From assembly GCF_032854445.1 (NCBI RefSeq), contig NW_027018251.1:1-51924 (forward strand): a stretch of 51,924 nt of DNA, given 5' to 3'. Shown piece by piece: positions 23,701-37,050 of the stretch. A program made the position numbers and the translations under genes. The notes under the pieces were generated by a model. It saw nothing but the letters and a program-made list of their open reading frames with translations. It had not been told where the DNA came from and made no database searches. How positions within the stretch are numbered: position 1 is the stretch's first letter; every line of letters begins with the position of its first letter. The stretch is from Liolophura sinensis. Lineage: Eukaryota; Mollusca; Polyplacophora; Chitonida; Chitonidae.

Positions 23701-26700
23701 AACATTTTTTCCACTTTTGGATTTTTGCCTGGTCCCTTTGCTAATTGAAATCGGCTACATGTACTATGTACAATCGCGACTGGTCATTACTATATTCAAC
23801 TTTTGATTATAAGTTATGTGCCCTTCGGTAGCCCAGAAGATGTCAAATCTTTGGGCCAAGCCCATTTAACTCACCCAGCAAATGTCTTACTTCTAAGTCG
23901 AAGATAAACTTAATCTCTTTATCTACATGTAGAAAAACCACACCATTTTTATATAAAAACCACAAGGTACTTGATACAGTCTGCTGTAAAAAGTACAACT
24001 GAACACTGACCCACATCAATAAGGTGCCAAAAGATGCGCAATTGGGTCAGGCATCTCCAGGTGTTGAAAAATTGCAAATTTCCTTGGTTTCCATGGAGTA
24101 AGAGCCGTTGCTGGGCACGTGATTTTGACATAAATGATGATTCAATTGTGGCTACAGCCAAAAGTATTGGTCGGAGAGCAACGCGGTTTGCACCATTCGA
24201 TTTCTCGTCACAAAATACGTCGGATTAGCCTCTTACCAGCAGCATTGGAACATTTTTTCCACTTTTGGATTTTTGCCTGGTCCTTTTGCTCATTGAAATC
24301 GGCTACATGTACTATGTACAATCGCGACTGGTCATTACTATATTCAACTTTTGATTATAAGTTATGTGCCCTTCGGTAGCCCAGAAGATGTCAAATCTTT
24401 GGGCCAAGCCCATTTAACTCACCCAGCAAATGTCTTACTTCTAAGTCGAAGATAAACTTAATCTCTTTATCTACATGTAGAAAAACCACACCATTTTTAT
24501 ATAAAAACCACAAGGTACTTGATACAGTCTGCTGTAAAAAGTACAATTGAACACTGACCCACATCAATAAGGTGCCAAAAGATGCGCAATTGGGTCAGGC
24601 ATCTCCAGCTGTTGAAAAATTGGAAATTTCCTTGGTTTCCATGGAGTAAGAGCCGTTGCTGGGCACGTGATTTTGACATAAATGATGATTCAATTGTGGC
24701 TACAGCCAAAAGTATTGGTCGGAGAGTAACGCGGTTTGCACCATTCGACTTCTCGTCACAAAATACGTCAGATTAGCCTCTTACCAGCAGCATTGGAACA
24801 TGTTTTCCACTTTTGGATTTTTGCCTGGTCCTTTTGCTAATTGAAATCGGCTACATGTACTATGTACAATCGCGACTGGTCATTACTATATTCAACTTTT
24901 GATTATAAGTTATGTGCCCTTCGGTAGCCCAGAAGACGTCAAATCTTTGGGCCAAGCCCATTTAACTCACCCAGCAAATGTCTTACTTCTAAGTCGAAGA
25001 TAAACTCAATGTCTTTATCTACATGTAGAAAAACCACACCATTTTTATATAAAAAACACAAGGTACTTGATACAGTCTGCTGTAAAAAGTACAATTGAAC
25101 ACTGACCCACATCAATAAGGTGCCAAAAGATGCGCAATTGGGTCAGGCATCTCCAGCTGTTGAAAAATTGCAAATTTCCTTGGTTTCCATGGAGTAAGAG
25201 CCGTTGCTGGGCACGTGATTTTGACATAAATGATGATTCAATTGTGGCTACAGCCAAAAGTATTGGTCGGAGAGCAACGCGGTTTGCACCATTCGATTTC
25301 TCGTCACAAAATACGTCGGATTAGCCTCTTACCAGCAGCATTGGAACATTTTTTCCACTTTTGGATTTTTGCCTGGTCCCTTTGCTAATTGAAATCGGCT
25401 ACATGTACTATGTACAATCGCGACTGGTCATTACTATATTCAACTTTTGATTATAAGTTATGTGCCCTTCGGTAGCCCAGAAGATGTCAAATCTTTGGGC
25501 CAAGCCCATTTAACTCACCCAGCAAATGTCTTACTTCTAAGTCGAAGATAAACTCAATGTCTTTATCTACATGTAGAAAAACCACACCATTTTTATATAA
25601 AAACCACAAGGTACTTGATACAGTCTGCTGTAAAAAGTACAATTGAACACTGACCCACATCAATAAGGTGCCAAAAGATGCGCAATTGGGTCAGGCATCT
25701 CCAGGTGTTGAAAAATTGGAAATTTCCTTGGTTTCCATGGAGTAAGAGCCGTTGCTGGGCACGTGATTTTGACATAAATGATGATTCAATTGTGGCTACA
25801 GCCAAAAGTATTGGTCGGAGAGCAACGCGGTTTGCACCATTCGATTTCTCGTCACAAAATACGTCGGATTAGCCTCTTACCAGCAGCATTGGAACATTTT
25901 TTCCACTTTTGGATTTTTGCCTGGTCCTTTTGCTCATTGAAATCGGCTACATGTACTATGTACAATCGCGACTGGTCATTACTATATTCAACTTTTGATT
26001 ATAAGTTATGTGCCCTTCGGTAGCCCAGAAGATGTCAAATCTTTGGGCCAAGCCCATTTAACTCACCCAGCAAATGTCTTACTTCTAAGTCGAAGATAAA
26101 CTTAATCTCTTTATCTACATGTAGAAAAACCACACCATTTTTATATAAAAACCACAAGGTACTTGATACAGTCTGCTGTAAAAAGTACAATTGAACACTG
26201 ACCCACATCAATAAGGTGCCAAAAGATGTGCAATTGGGTCAGGCATCTCCAGGTGTTGAAAAATTGGAAATTTCCTTGGTTTCCATGGAGTAAGAGCCGT
26301 TGCTGGGCACGTGATTTTGACATAAATGATGATTCAATTGTGGCTACAGCCAAAAGTATTGGTCGGAGAGCAACGCGGTTTGCACCATTCGATTTCTCGT
26401 CACAAAATACGTCGGATTAGCCTCTTACCAGCAGCATTGGAACATTTTTTCCACTTTTGGATTTTTGCCTGGTCCTTTTGCTAATTGAAATCGGCTACAT
26501 GTACTATGTACAATCGCGACTGGTCATTACTATATTCAACTTTTGATTATAAGTTATGTGCCCTTCGGTAGCCCAGAAGATGTCAAATCTTTGGGCCAAG
26601 CCCATTTAACTCACCCAGCAAATGTCTTACTTCTAAGTCGAAGATAAACTCAATGTCTTTATCTACATGTAGAAAAACCACACCATTTTTATATAAAAAA

Positions 26701-26773
26701 CACAAGGTACTTGATACAGTCTGCTGGAAAAAGTACAATTGAACACTGACCCACATCAATAAGGTGCCAAAAG
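20745..26773 (+). repeat. Clean left-domain satellite, eleven units
   Basis: All intervals are 548 bp apart from one of 549. Left-domain marks continue: GCTCATTG near 21000, 21549, 22096, 24291 and 25933; a GTAACG unit at 24582; GTCCCTTTG near 23732 and 25376. The last GCTCATTG in the window is the one near 25933. The stretch holds only satellite, with a two-and-a-half-unit block that recurs seven units later. Confidence 0.92.
21842..23260 (+). repeat. Block duplicated at a seven-unit offset, copy 1
   Basis: Unit 21842 has TTGGAAAT and GCTCATTG. Unit 22390 has the rare GATGTGCAATT marker and GCTGGAAAAAG, and unit 22938 has CCAGCTG, CACGATTGG and GTACCATCGCG. The same ordered set recurs at 25678, 26226 and 26774, an offset of exactly 3836 bp (7 x 548). 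The copies part after about 23260: GAAGATGTC here, GAAGACGTC in the partner. Confidence 0.85.
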
Positions 26774-27100
26774 ATGCGCAATTGGGTCAGGCATCTCCAG
26801 CTGTTGAAAAATTGCAAATTTCCTTGGTTTCCATGGAGTAAGAGCCGTTGCTGGGCACGTGATTTTGACATAAATGATGATTCAATTGTGGCTACAGCCA
26901 AAAGTATTGGTCGGAGAGCAACGCGGTTTGCACCATTCGATTTCTCGTCACAATACGTCGGATTAGCCTCTTACCAGCACGATTGGAGCATTTTTTTTAC
27001 TTTTGGATTTTTGCCTGGTCCTTTTGCTAATTGAAATCGGCTACATGTACTATGTACCATCGCGACTGGTCATTACTATATTCAACTTTTGATTATAAGT
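25678..27100 (+). repeat. Block duplicated at a seven-unit offset, copy 2
   Basis: This copy repeats GATGTGCAATT at 26226 and GCTGGAAAAAG near 26722, both found elsewhere only in the partner block at 21842-23260. It ends in the zone where right-domain markers begin. Unit 26774 also has a 2 bp loss (CACAATACG for CACAAAATACG near 26950), giving a 546 bp interval. Confidence 0.85.
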
Positions 27101-30100
27101 TATGTGCCCTTCGGTAGCCCAGAAGACGTCAAATCTTTGGGCCAAGCCCATTTAACTCACCCAGCAAATGTCTTACTTCTAAGTCGAAGATAAACTCAAT
27201 GTCTTTATCTACATGTAGAAAAACCACACCATTTTTATATAAAAAACACAAGGTACTTCATACAGTCTGCTGTAAAAAGTACAATTGAACACTGACCCAC
27301 ATCAATAAGGTGCCAAAAGATGCGCAATTGGGCCAGGCATCTCCAGGTGTTGAAAAATTGTAAATTTCCTTGGTTTCCATGGAGTAAGAGCCGTTGCTGG
27401 GCACGTGATTTTGACATAATTGATGATTCAATTGTGGCTACAGCCAAAAGTATTGGTCGGAGAGCAACGCGGTTTGCACCATTCGATTTCTCGTCACAAA
27501 ATACGTCGGATTAGCCTCTTACCAGCAGCATTGGAACATTTTTTCCACTTTTGGATATTTGCCTGGTCCTTTTGCTAATTGAAATCGGCTACATGTACTA
27601 TGTACAATCGCGACTGGTCATTACTATATTCATCTTTTGATTATAAGTTATGTGCCCTTCGGTAGCCCAGAAGACGTCAAATCTTTGGGCCAAGCCCATT
27701 TAACTCACCCAGCAAATGTCTTACTTCTAAGTCGAAGATAAACTTAATCTCTTTATCTACATGTAGAAAAACCACACCATTTTTATATAAAAACCACAAG
27801 GTACTTGATACAGTCTGCTGTAAAAAGTACAATTGAACACTGACCCACATCAATAAGGTGCCAAAAGATGCGCAATTGGGTCAGGCATCTCCAGCTGTTG
27901 AAAAATTGCAAATTTCCTTGGTTTCCATGGAGTAAGAGCCGTTGCTGGGCACGTGATTTTGACATAATTGATCATTCAATTGTGGCTACAGCCAAAAGTA
28001 TTGGTCGGAGAGCAACGCGGTTTGCACCATTCGATTTCTCGTCACAAAATACGTCGGATTAGCCTCTTACCAGCAGCATTGGAACATTTTTTCCACTTTT
28101 GGATATTTGCCTGGTCCTTTTGCTAATTGAAATCGGCTACATGTACTATGTACAATCGCGACTGGTCATTACTATATTCATCTTTTGATTATACAGTTAT
28201 GTGCCCTTCGGTAGCCCAGAAGATGTCAAATCTTTGGGCCAAGCCCATTTAAACTCACCCAGCAAATGTCTTACTTCTAAGTCGAAGATAAACTTAATCT
28301 CTTTATCTACATGTAGAAAAACCACACCATTTTTATATAAAAACCACAAGGTACTTGATACAGTCTGCTGTAAAAAGTACAATTGAACACTGACCCACAT
28401 CAAAAAGGTGCCAAAAGATGCGCAATTGGGTCAGGCATCTCCAGCTGTTGAAAAATTGCAAATTTCCTTGGTTTCCATGGAGTAAGAGCCGTTGCTGGGC
28501 ACGTGATTTTGACATAAATGATGATTCAATTGTGGCTACAGCCAAAAGTATTGGTCGGAGAGCAGCGCGGGTTTGCACCATTCGATTTCTCGTCACAAAC
28601 TACATCGGATTATCCTCTTACCAGCAGCATTGGAACATTTTTTCACTTTTGGATTTTTGCCTGGTCCTTTTGCTAATTGAAATCGGCTACATGTACTATG
28701 TACAATCGCGACTGGTCATTACTATATTCAACTTTTGATTATAAGTTATGTGCCCTTCGGTAGCCCAGAAGATGTCAAATCTTTGGGCCAAGCCCATTTA
28801 ACTCACCCAGCAAATGTCTTACTTCTAAGTCGAAGATAAACTCAATGTCTTTATCTACATGTAGAAAAACCACACCATTTTTATATAAAAAACACAAGGT
28901 ACTTGATACAGTCTGCTGTTAAAAGTACAATTGAACACTGACCCACATCAATAAGGTGCCAAAAGATGCGCAATTGGGTCAGGCATCTCCAGCTGTTGAA
29001 AAATTGCAAATTTCCTTGGTTTCCATGGAGTAAGAGCCGTTGCTGGGCACGTGATTTTGACATAAATGATGATTCAATTGTGGCTACAGCCAAAAGTATT
29101 GGTCGGAGAGCAACGCGGCTTGCACCATTCGATTTCTCGTCACAAAATACGTCGGATTAGCCTCTTACCAGCAGCATTGGAACATTTTTTCCACTTTTGG
29201 ATTTTTGCCTGGTCCTTTTGCTAATTGAAATCGGCTACATGTACTATGTACAATCGCGACTGGTCATTACTATATTCAACTTTTGATTATAAGTTATGTG
29301 CCCTTCGGTAGCCCAGAAGATGTCAAATCTTTGGGCCAAGCCCATTTAACTCACCCAGCAAATGTCTTACTTCTAAGTCGAAGATAAACTCAATCTCTTT
29401 ATCTACATGTAGAAAAACCACACCATTTTTATATAAAAACCACAAGGTACTTGATACAGTCTGCTGTAAAAAATACAATTGAACACTGACCCACATCAAT
29501 AAGGTGCCAAAAGATGCGCAATTGGGTCAGGCATCTCCAGGTGTTGAAAAATTGCAAATTTCCTTGGTTTCCATGGAGTAAGAGCCGTTGCTGGGCACGT
29601 GATTTTGACATAAATGATCATTCAATTGTGGCTACAGCCAAAAGTATTGGTCGGAGAGCAACGCGGTTTGCACCATTCGATTTCTCGTCACAAAATACGT
29701 CGGATTAGCCTCTTACCAGCAGCATTGGAACATTTTTTCCACTTTTGGATTTTTGCCTGGTCCTTTTGCTAATTGAAATCGGCTACATGTACTATGTACA
29801 ATCGCGACTGGTCATTACTATATTCAACTTTTGATTATAAGTTATGTGCCCTTCGGTAGCCCAGAAGATGTCAAATCTTTGGGCCAAGCCCATTTAACTC
29901 ACCCAGCAAATGTCTTACTTCTAAGTCGAAGATAAACTCAATGTCTTTATCTACATGTAGAAAAACCACACCATTTTTATATAAAAAACACAAGGTACTT
30001 GATACAGTCTGCTGTAAAAAGTACAATTGAACACTGACCCACATCAATAAGGTGCCAAAAGATGCGCAATTGGGTCAGGCATCTCCAGCTGTTGAAAAAT

Positions 30101-30540
30101 TGCAAATTTCCTTGGTTTCCATGGAGTAAGAGCCGTTGCTGGGCACGTGATTTTGACATAAATGATCATTCAATTGTGGCTACAGCCAAAAGTATTGGTC
30201 GGAGAGCAACGCGGTTTGCACCATTCGATTTCTCGTCACAAAATACGTCGGATTAGCCTCTTACCAGCAGCATTGGAACATTTTTTCCACTTTTGGATTT
30301 TTGCCTGGTCCTTTTGCTAATTGAAATCGGCTACATGTACTATGTACAATCGCGACTGGTCATTACTATATTCAACTTTTGATTATAAGTTATGTGCCCT
30401 TCGGTAGCCCAGAAGATGTCAAATCTTTGGGCCAAGCCCATTTAACTCACCCAGCAAATGTCTTACTTCTAAGTCGAAGATAAACTTAATCTCTTTATCT
30501 ACATGTAGAAAAACCACACCATTTTTATATAAAAAACACA
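26975..30540 (+). repeat. Eight-unit higher-order repeat, copy 1
   Basis: The marker order is CACGATTGG and GTACCATCG, then TTCATACAG, GGGCCAGG, TTGTAAAT, AATTGATG and GGATATTT (unit 27320), AATTGATC and GGATATTT (27868), GAGCAGCG, ACTACATCGG and GTTAAAAG (28418), CGGCTTGC, TCAATCTCT and AAAAAATAC (28966), GATCATTC (29514), and CCAGCTG plus GATCATTC (30062). About six and a half units recur in the same order at an offset of 4385-4387 bp. Confidence 0.88.
28190..28640 (+). other. Local cluster of one-base indels
   Basis: About 450 bp contains several private changes: TATACAGTTA near 28193, TTAAACTCACC near 28251, CAAAAAGG near 28403, GCGGGTTTG near 28569, TTATCC near 28611 and the loss of bases in TTTTTTCAC near 28640. 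The neighbouring units have none of these. The otherwise identical partner unit at 32803 has the normal lengths, so a local sequence error is the simplest reading. Confidence 0.75.
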
Positions 30541-31360
30541 AGGTACTTGATACAGTCTGCTGTAAAAAGTACAATTGAACACTGACCCACATCAATAAGG
30601 TGCCAAAAGATGCGCAATTGGGTCAGGCATCTCCAGGTGTTGAAAAATTGGAAATTTCCTTGGTTTCCATGGAGTAAGAGCCGTTGCTGGGCACGTGATT
30701 TTGACATAAATGATGATTCAATTGTGGCTACAGCCAAAAGTATTGGTCGGAGAGCAACGCGGTTTGCACCATTCGATTTCTCGTCACAAAATACGTCGGA
30801 TTAGCCTCTTACCAGCAGCATTGGAACATTTTTTCCACTTTTGGATTTTTGCCTGGTCGTTTTGCTAATTGAAATCGGCTACATGTACTATGTACAATCG
30901 CGACTGGTCATTACTATATTCAACTTTTGATTATAAGTTATGTGCCCTTCGGTAGCCCAGAAGATGTCAAATCTTTGGGCCAAGCCCATTTAACTCACCC
31001 AGCAAATGTCTTACTTCTAAGTCGAAGATAAACTCAATGTCTTTATCTACATGTAGAAAAACCACACCATTTTTATATAAAAAACACAAGGTACTTGATA
31101 CAGTCTGCTGTAAAAAGTACAATTGAACACTGACCCACATCAATAAGGTGCCAAAAGATGCGCAATTGGGTCAGGCATCTCCAGGTGTTGAAAAATTGCA
31201 AATTTCCTTGGTTTCCATGGAGTAAGAGCCGTTGCTGGGCACGTGATTTTGACATAAATGATGATTCAATTGTGGCTACAGCCAAAAGTATTGGTCGGAG
31301 AGCAACGCGGTTTGCACCATTCGATTTCTCGTCACAAAATACGTCGGATTAGCCTCTTAC

Positions 31361-34300
31361 CAGCACGATTGGAGCATTTTTTTTTACTTTTGGATTTTTG
31401 CCTGGTCCTTTTGCTAATTGAAATCGGCTACATGTACTATGTACCATCGCGACTGGTCATTACTATATTCAACTTTTGATTATAAGTTATGTGCCCTTCG
31501 GTAGCCCAGAAGACGTCAAATCTTTGGGCCAAGCCCATTTAACTCACCCAGCAAATGTCTTACTTCTAAGTCGAAGATAAACTCAATGTCTTTATCTACA
31601 TGTAGAAAAACCACACCATTTTTATATAAAAAACACAAGGTACTTCATACAGTCTGCTGTAAAAAGTACAATTGAACACTGACCCACATCAATAAGGTGC
31701 CAAAAGATGCGCAATTGGGCCAGGCATCTCCAGGTGTTGAAAAATTGTAAATTTCCTTGGTTTCCATGGAGTAAGAGCCGTTGCTGGGCACGTGATTTTG
31801 ACATAATTGATGATTCAATTGTGGCTACAGCCAAAAGTATTGGTCGGAGAGCAACGCGGTTTGCACCATTCGATTTCTCGTCACAAAATACGTCGGATTA
31901 GCCTCTTACCAGCAGCATTGGAACATTTTTTCCACTTTTGGATATTTGCCTGGTCCTTTTGCTAATTGAAATCGGCTACATGTACTATGTACAATCGCGA
32001 CTGGTCATTACTATATTCATCTTTTGATTATAAGTTATGTGCCCTTCGGTAGCCCAGAAGACGTCAAATCTTTGGGCCAAGCCCATTTAACTCACCCAGC
32101 AAATGTCTTACTTCTAAGTCGAAGATAAACTTAATCTCTTTATCTACATGTAGAAAAACCACACCATTTTTATATAAAAACCACAAGGTACTTGATACAG
32201 TCTGCTGTAAAAAGTACAATTGAACACTGACCCACATCAATAAGGTGCCAAAAGATGCGCAATTGGGTCAGGCATCTCCAGCTGTTGAAAAATTGCAAAT
32301 TTCCTTGGTTTCCATGGAGTAAGAGCCGTTGCTGGGCACGTGATTTTGACATAATTGATCATTCAATTGTGGCTACAGCCAAAAGTATTGGTCGGAGAGC
32401 AACGCGGTTTGCACCATTCGATTTCTCGTCACAAAATACGTCGGATTAGCCTCTTACCAGCAGCATTGGAACATTTTTTCCACTTTTGGATATTTGCCTG
32501 GTCCTTTTGCTAATTGAAATCGGCTACATGTACTATGTACAATCGCGACTGGTCATTACTATATTCATCTTTTGATTATAAGTTATGTGCCCTTCGGTAG
32601 CCCAGAAGATGTCAAATCTTTGGGCCAAGCCCATTTAACTCACCCAGCAAATGTCTTACTTCTAAGTCGAAGATAAACTTAATCTCTTTATCTACATGTA
32701 GAAAAACCACACCATTTTTATATAAAAACCACAAGGTACTTGATACAGTCTGCTGTAAAAAGTACAATTGAACACTGACCCACATCAATAAGGTGCCAAA
32801 AGATGCGCAATTGCGTCAGGCATCTCCAGCTGTTGAAAAATTGCAAATTTCCTTGGTTTCCATGGAGTAAGAGCCGTTGCTGGGCACGTGATTTTGACAT
32901 AAATGATGATTCAATTGTGGCTACAGCCAAAAGTATTGGTCGGAGAGCAGCGCGGTTTGCACCATTCGATTTCTCGTCACAAACTACATCGGATTAGCCT
33001 CTTACCAGCAGCATTGGAACATTTTTTCCACTTTTGGATTTTTGCCTGGTCCTTTTGCTAATTGAAATCGGCTACATGTACTATGTACAATCGCGACTGG
33101 TCATTACTATATTCAACTTTTGATTATAAGTTATGTGCCCTTCGGTAGCCCAGAAGATGTCAAATCTTTGGGCCAAGCCCATTTAACTCACCCAGCAAAT
33201 GTCTTACTTCTAAGTCGAAGATAAACTCAATGTCTTTATCTACATGTAGAAAAACCACACCATTTTTATATAAAAAACACAAGGTACTTGATACAGTCTG
33301 CTGTTAAAAGTACAATTGAACACTGACCCACATCAATAAGGTGCCAAAAGATGCGCAATTGGGTCAGGCATCTCCAGCTGTTGAAAAATTGCAAATTTCC
33401 TTGGTTTCCATGGAGTAAGAGCCGTTGCTGGGCACGTGATTTTGACATAAATGATGATTCAATTGTGGCTACAGCCAAAAGTATTGGTCGGAGAGCAACG
33501 CGGCTTGCACCATTCGATTTCTCGTCACAAAATACGTCGGATTAGCCTCTTACCAGCAGCATTGGAACATTTTTTCCACTTTTGGATTTTTGCCTGGTCC
33601 TTTTGCTAATTGAAATCGGCTACATGTACTATGTACAATCGCGACTGGTCATTACTATATTCAACTTTTGATTATAAGTTATGTGCCCTTCGGTAGCCCA
33701 GAAGATGTCAAATCTTTGGGCCAAGCCCATTTAACTCACCCAGCAAATGTCTTACTTCTAAGTCGAAGATAAACTCAATCTCTTTATCTACATGTAGAAA
33801 AACCACACCATTTTTATATAAAAACCACAAGGTACTTGATACAGTCTGCTGTAAAAAATACAATTGAACACTGACCCACATCAATAAGGTGCCAAAAGAT
33901 GCGCAATTGGGTCAGGCATCTCCAGGTGTTGAAAAATTGCAAATTTCCTTGGTTTCCATGGAGTAAGAGCCGTTGCTGGGCACGTGATTTTGACATAAAT
34001 GATCATTCAATTGTGGCTACAGCCAAAAGTATTGGTCGGAGAGCAACGCGGTTTGCACCATTCGATTTCTCGTCACAAAATACGTCGGATTAGCCTCTTA
34101 CCAGCAGCATTGGAACATTTTTTCCACTTTTGGATTTTTGCCTGGTCCTTTTGCTAATTGAAATCGGCTACATGTACTATGTACAATCGCGACTGGTCAT
34201 TACTATATTCAACTTTTGATTATAAGTTATGTGCCCTTCGGTAGCCCAGAAGATGTCAAATCTTTGGGCCAAGCCCATTTAACTCACCCAGCAAATGTCT

Positions 34301-34925
34301 TACTTCTAAGTCGAAGATAAACTCAATGTCTTTATCTACATGTAGAAAAACCACACCATTTTTATATAAAAAACACAAGGTACTTGATACAGTCTGCTGT
34401 AAAAAGTACAATTGAACACTGACCCACATCAATAAGGTGCCAAAAGATGCGCAATTGGGTCAGGCATCTCCAGCTGTTGAAAAATTGCAAATTTCCTTGG
34501 TTTCCATGGAGTAAGAGCCGTTGCTGGGCACGTGATTTTGACATAAATGATCATTCAATTGTGGCTACAGCCAAAAGTATTGGTCGGAGAGCAACGCGGT
34601 TTGCACCATTCGATTTCTCGTCACAAAATACGTCGGATTAGCCTCTTACCAGCAGCATTGGAACATTTTTTCCACTTTTGGATTTTTGCCTGGTCCTTTT
34701 GCTAATTGAAATCGGCTACATGTACTATGTACAATCGCGACTGGTCATTACTATATTCAACTTTTGATTATAAGTTATGTGCCCTTCGGTAGCCCAGAAG
34801 ATGTCAAATCTTTGGGCCAAGCCCATTTAACTCACCCAGCAAATGTCTTACTTCTAAGTCGAAGATAAACTTAATCTCTTTATCTACATGTAGAAAAACC
34901 ACACCATTTTTATATAAAAAACACA
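31361..34925 (+). repeat. Eight-unit higher-order repeat, copy 2
   Basis: Units 31707, 32255, 32803, 33351, 33899 and 34447 repeat the marker order of 27320-30062. This includes the otherwise unseen ACTACATCGG (unit 32803) and the pairing of CGGCTTGC with AAAAAATAC (unit 33351). The copies part near 34930, where this one reads TTCATACAG and the partner TTGATACAG. Unit 32803 adds a private GCGTCAGG. Confidence 0.88.
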
Positions 34926-35772
34926 AGGTACTTCATACAGTCTGCTGTAAAAAGTACAATTGAACACTGACCCACATCAATAAGGTGCCAAAAGATGCGC
35001 AATTGGGTCAGGCATCTCCAGGTGTTGAAAAATTGGAAATTTCCTTGGTTTCCATGGAGTAAGAGCCGTTGCTGGGCACGTGATTTTGACATAAATGATG
35101 ATTCAATTGTGGCTACAGCCAAAAGTATTGGTCGGAGAGCAACGCGGTTTGCACCATTCGATTTCTCGTCACAAAATACGTCGGATTAGCCTCTTACCAG
35201 CAGCATTGGAACATTTTTTCCACTTTTGGATTTTTGCCTGGTCCTTTTGCTAATTGAAATCGGCTACATGTACTATGTACAATCGCGACTGGTCATTACT
35301 ATATTCAACTTTTGATTATAAGTTATGTGCCCTTCGGTAGCCCAGAAGATGTCAAATCTTTGGGCCAAGCCCATTTAACTCACCCAGCAAATGTCTTACT
35401 TCTAAGTCGAAGATAAACTTAATCTCTTTATCTACATGTAGAAAAACCACACCATTTTTATATAAAAACCACAAGGTACTTGATACAGTCTGCTGTAAAA
35501 AGTACAATTGAACACTGACCCACATCAATAAGGTGCCAAAAGATGCGCAATTGGGTCAGGCATCTCCAGGTGTTGAAAAATTGCAAATTTCCTTGGTTTC
35601 CATGGAGTAAGAGCCGTTGCTGGGCACGTGATTTTGACATAAATGATGATTCAATTGTGGCTACAGCCAAAAGTATTGGTCGGAGAGCAACGCGGTTTGC
35701 ACCATTCGATTTCTCGTCACAAAATACGTCGGATTAGCCTCTTACCAGCAGCATTGGAACATTTTTTCCACT

Positions 35773-37050
35773 TTTGGATATTTGCCTGGTCCTTTTGCTA
35801 ATTGAAATCGGCTACATGTACTATGTACAATCGCGACTGGTCATTACTATATTCATCTTTTGATTATAAGTTATGTGCCCTTCGGTAGCCCAGAAGATGT
35901 CAAATCTTTGGGCCAAGCCCATTTAACTCACCCAGCAAATGTCTTACTTCTAAGTCGAAGATAAACTTAATCTCTTTATCTACATGTAGAAAAACCACAC
36001 CATTTTTATATAAAAACCACAAGGTACTTGATACAGTCTGCTGTAAAAAGTACAATTGAACACTGACCCACATCAATAAGGTGCCAAAAGATGCGCAATT
36101 GGGTCAGGCATCTCCAGCTGTTGAAAAATTGCAAATTTCCTTGGTTTCCATGGAGTAAGAGCCGTTGCTGGGCACGTGATTTTGACATAAATGATGATTC
36201 AATTGTGGCTACAGCCAAAAGTATTGGTCGGAGAGCAGCGCGGTTTGCACCATTCGATTTCTCGTCACAAAATACATCGGATTAGCCTCTTACCAGCAGC
36301 ATTGGAACATTTTTTCCACTTTTGGATTTTTGCCTGGTCCTTTTGCTAATTGAAATCGGCTACATGTACTATGTACAATCGCGACTGGTCATTACTATAT
36401 TCAACTTTTGATTATAAGTTATGTGCCCTTCGGTAGCCCAGAAGATGTCAAATCTTTGGGCCAAGCCCATTTAACTCACCCAGCAAATGTCTTACTTCTA
36501 AGTCGAAGATAAACTCAATGTCTTTATCTACATGTAGAAAAACCACACCATTTTTATATAAAAAACACAAGGTACTTGATACAGTCTGCTGTTAAAAGTA
36601 CAATTGAACACTGACCCACATCAATAAGGTGCCAAAAGATGCGCAATTGGGTCAGGCATCTCCAGCTGTTGAAAAATTGCAAATTTCCTTGGTTTCCATG
36701 GAGTAAGAGCCGTTGCTGGGCACGTGATTTTGACATAAATGATGATTCAATTGTGGCTACAGCCAAAAGTATTGGTCGGAGAGCAACGCGGCTTGCACCA
36801 TTCGATTTCTCGTCACAAAATACGTCGGATTAGCCTCTTACCAGCAGCATTGGAACATTTTTTCCACTTTTGGATTTTTGCTTGGTCCTTTTGCTAATTG
36901 AAATCGGCTACATGTACTATGTACAATCGCGACTGGTCATTACTATATTCAACTTTTGATTATAAGTTATGTGCCCTTCGGTAGCCCAGAAGATGTCAAA
37001 TCTTTGGGCCAAGCCCATTTAACTCACCCAGCAAATGTCTTACTTCTAAG
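35773..37050 (+). repeat. Block matching 32485-33770 at a six-unit offset
   Basis: GGATATTT and TATTCATC (late in unit 35543) are followed by GAGCAGCG, TACATCGG and GTTAAAAG (36091), then CGGCTTGC (36639). This is the order seen from late in unit 32255 through 33351, at an offset of 3288 bp (6 x 548). The match stops where unit 36639 reads TTAATCTCT and unit 33351 reads TCAATCTCT. Ends are approximate. Confidence 0.7.
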
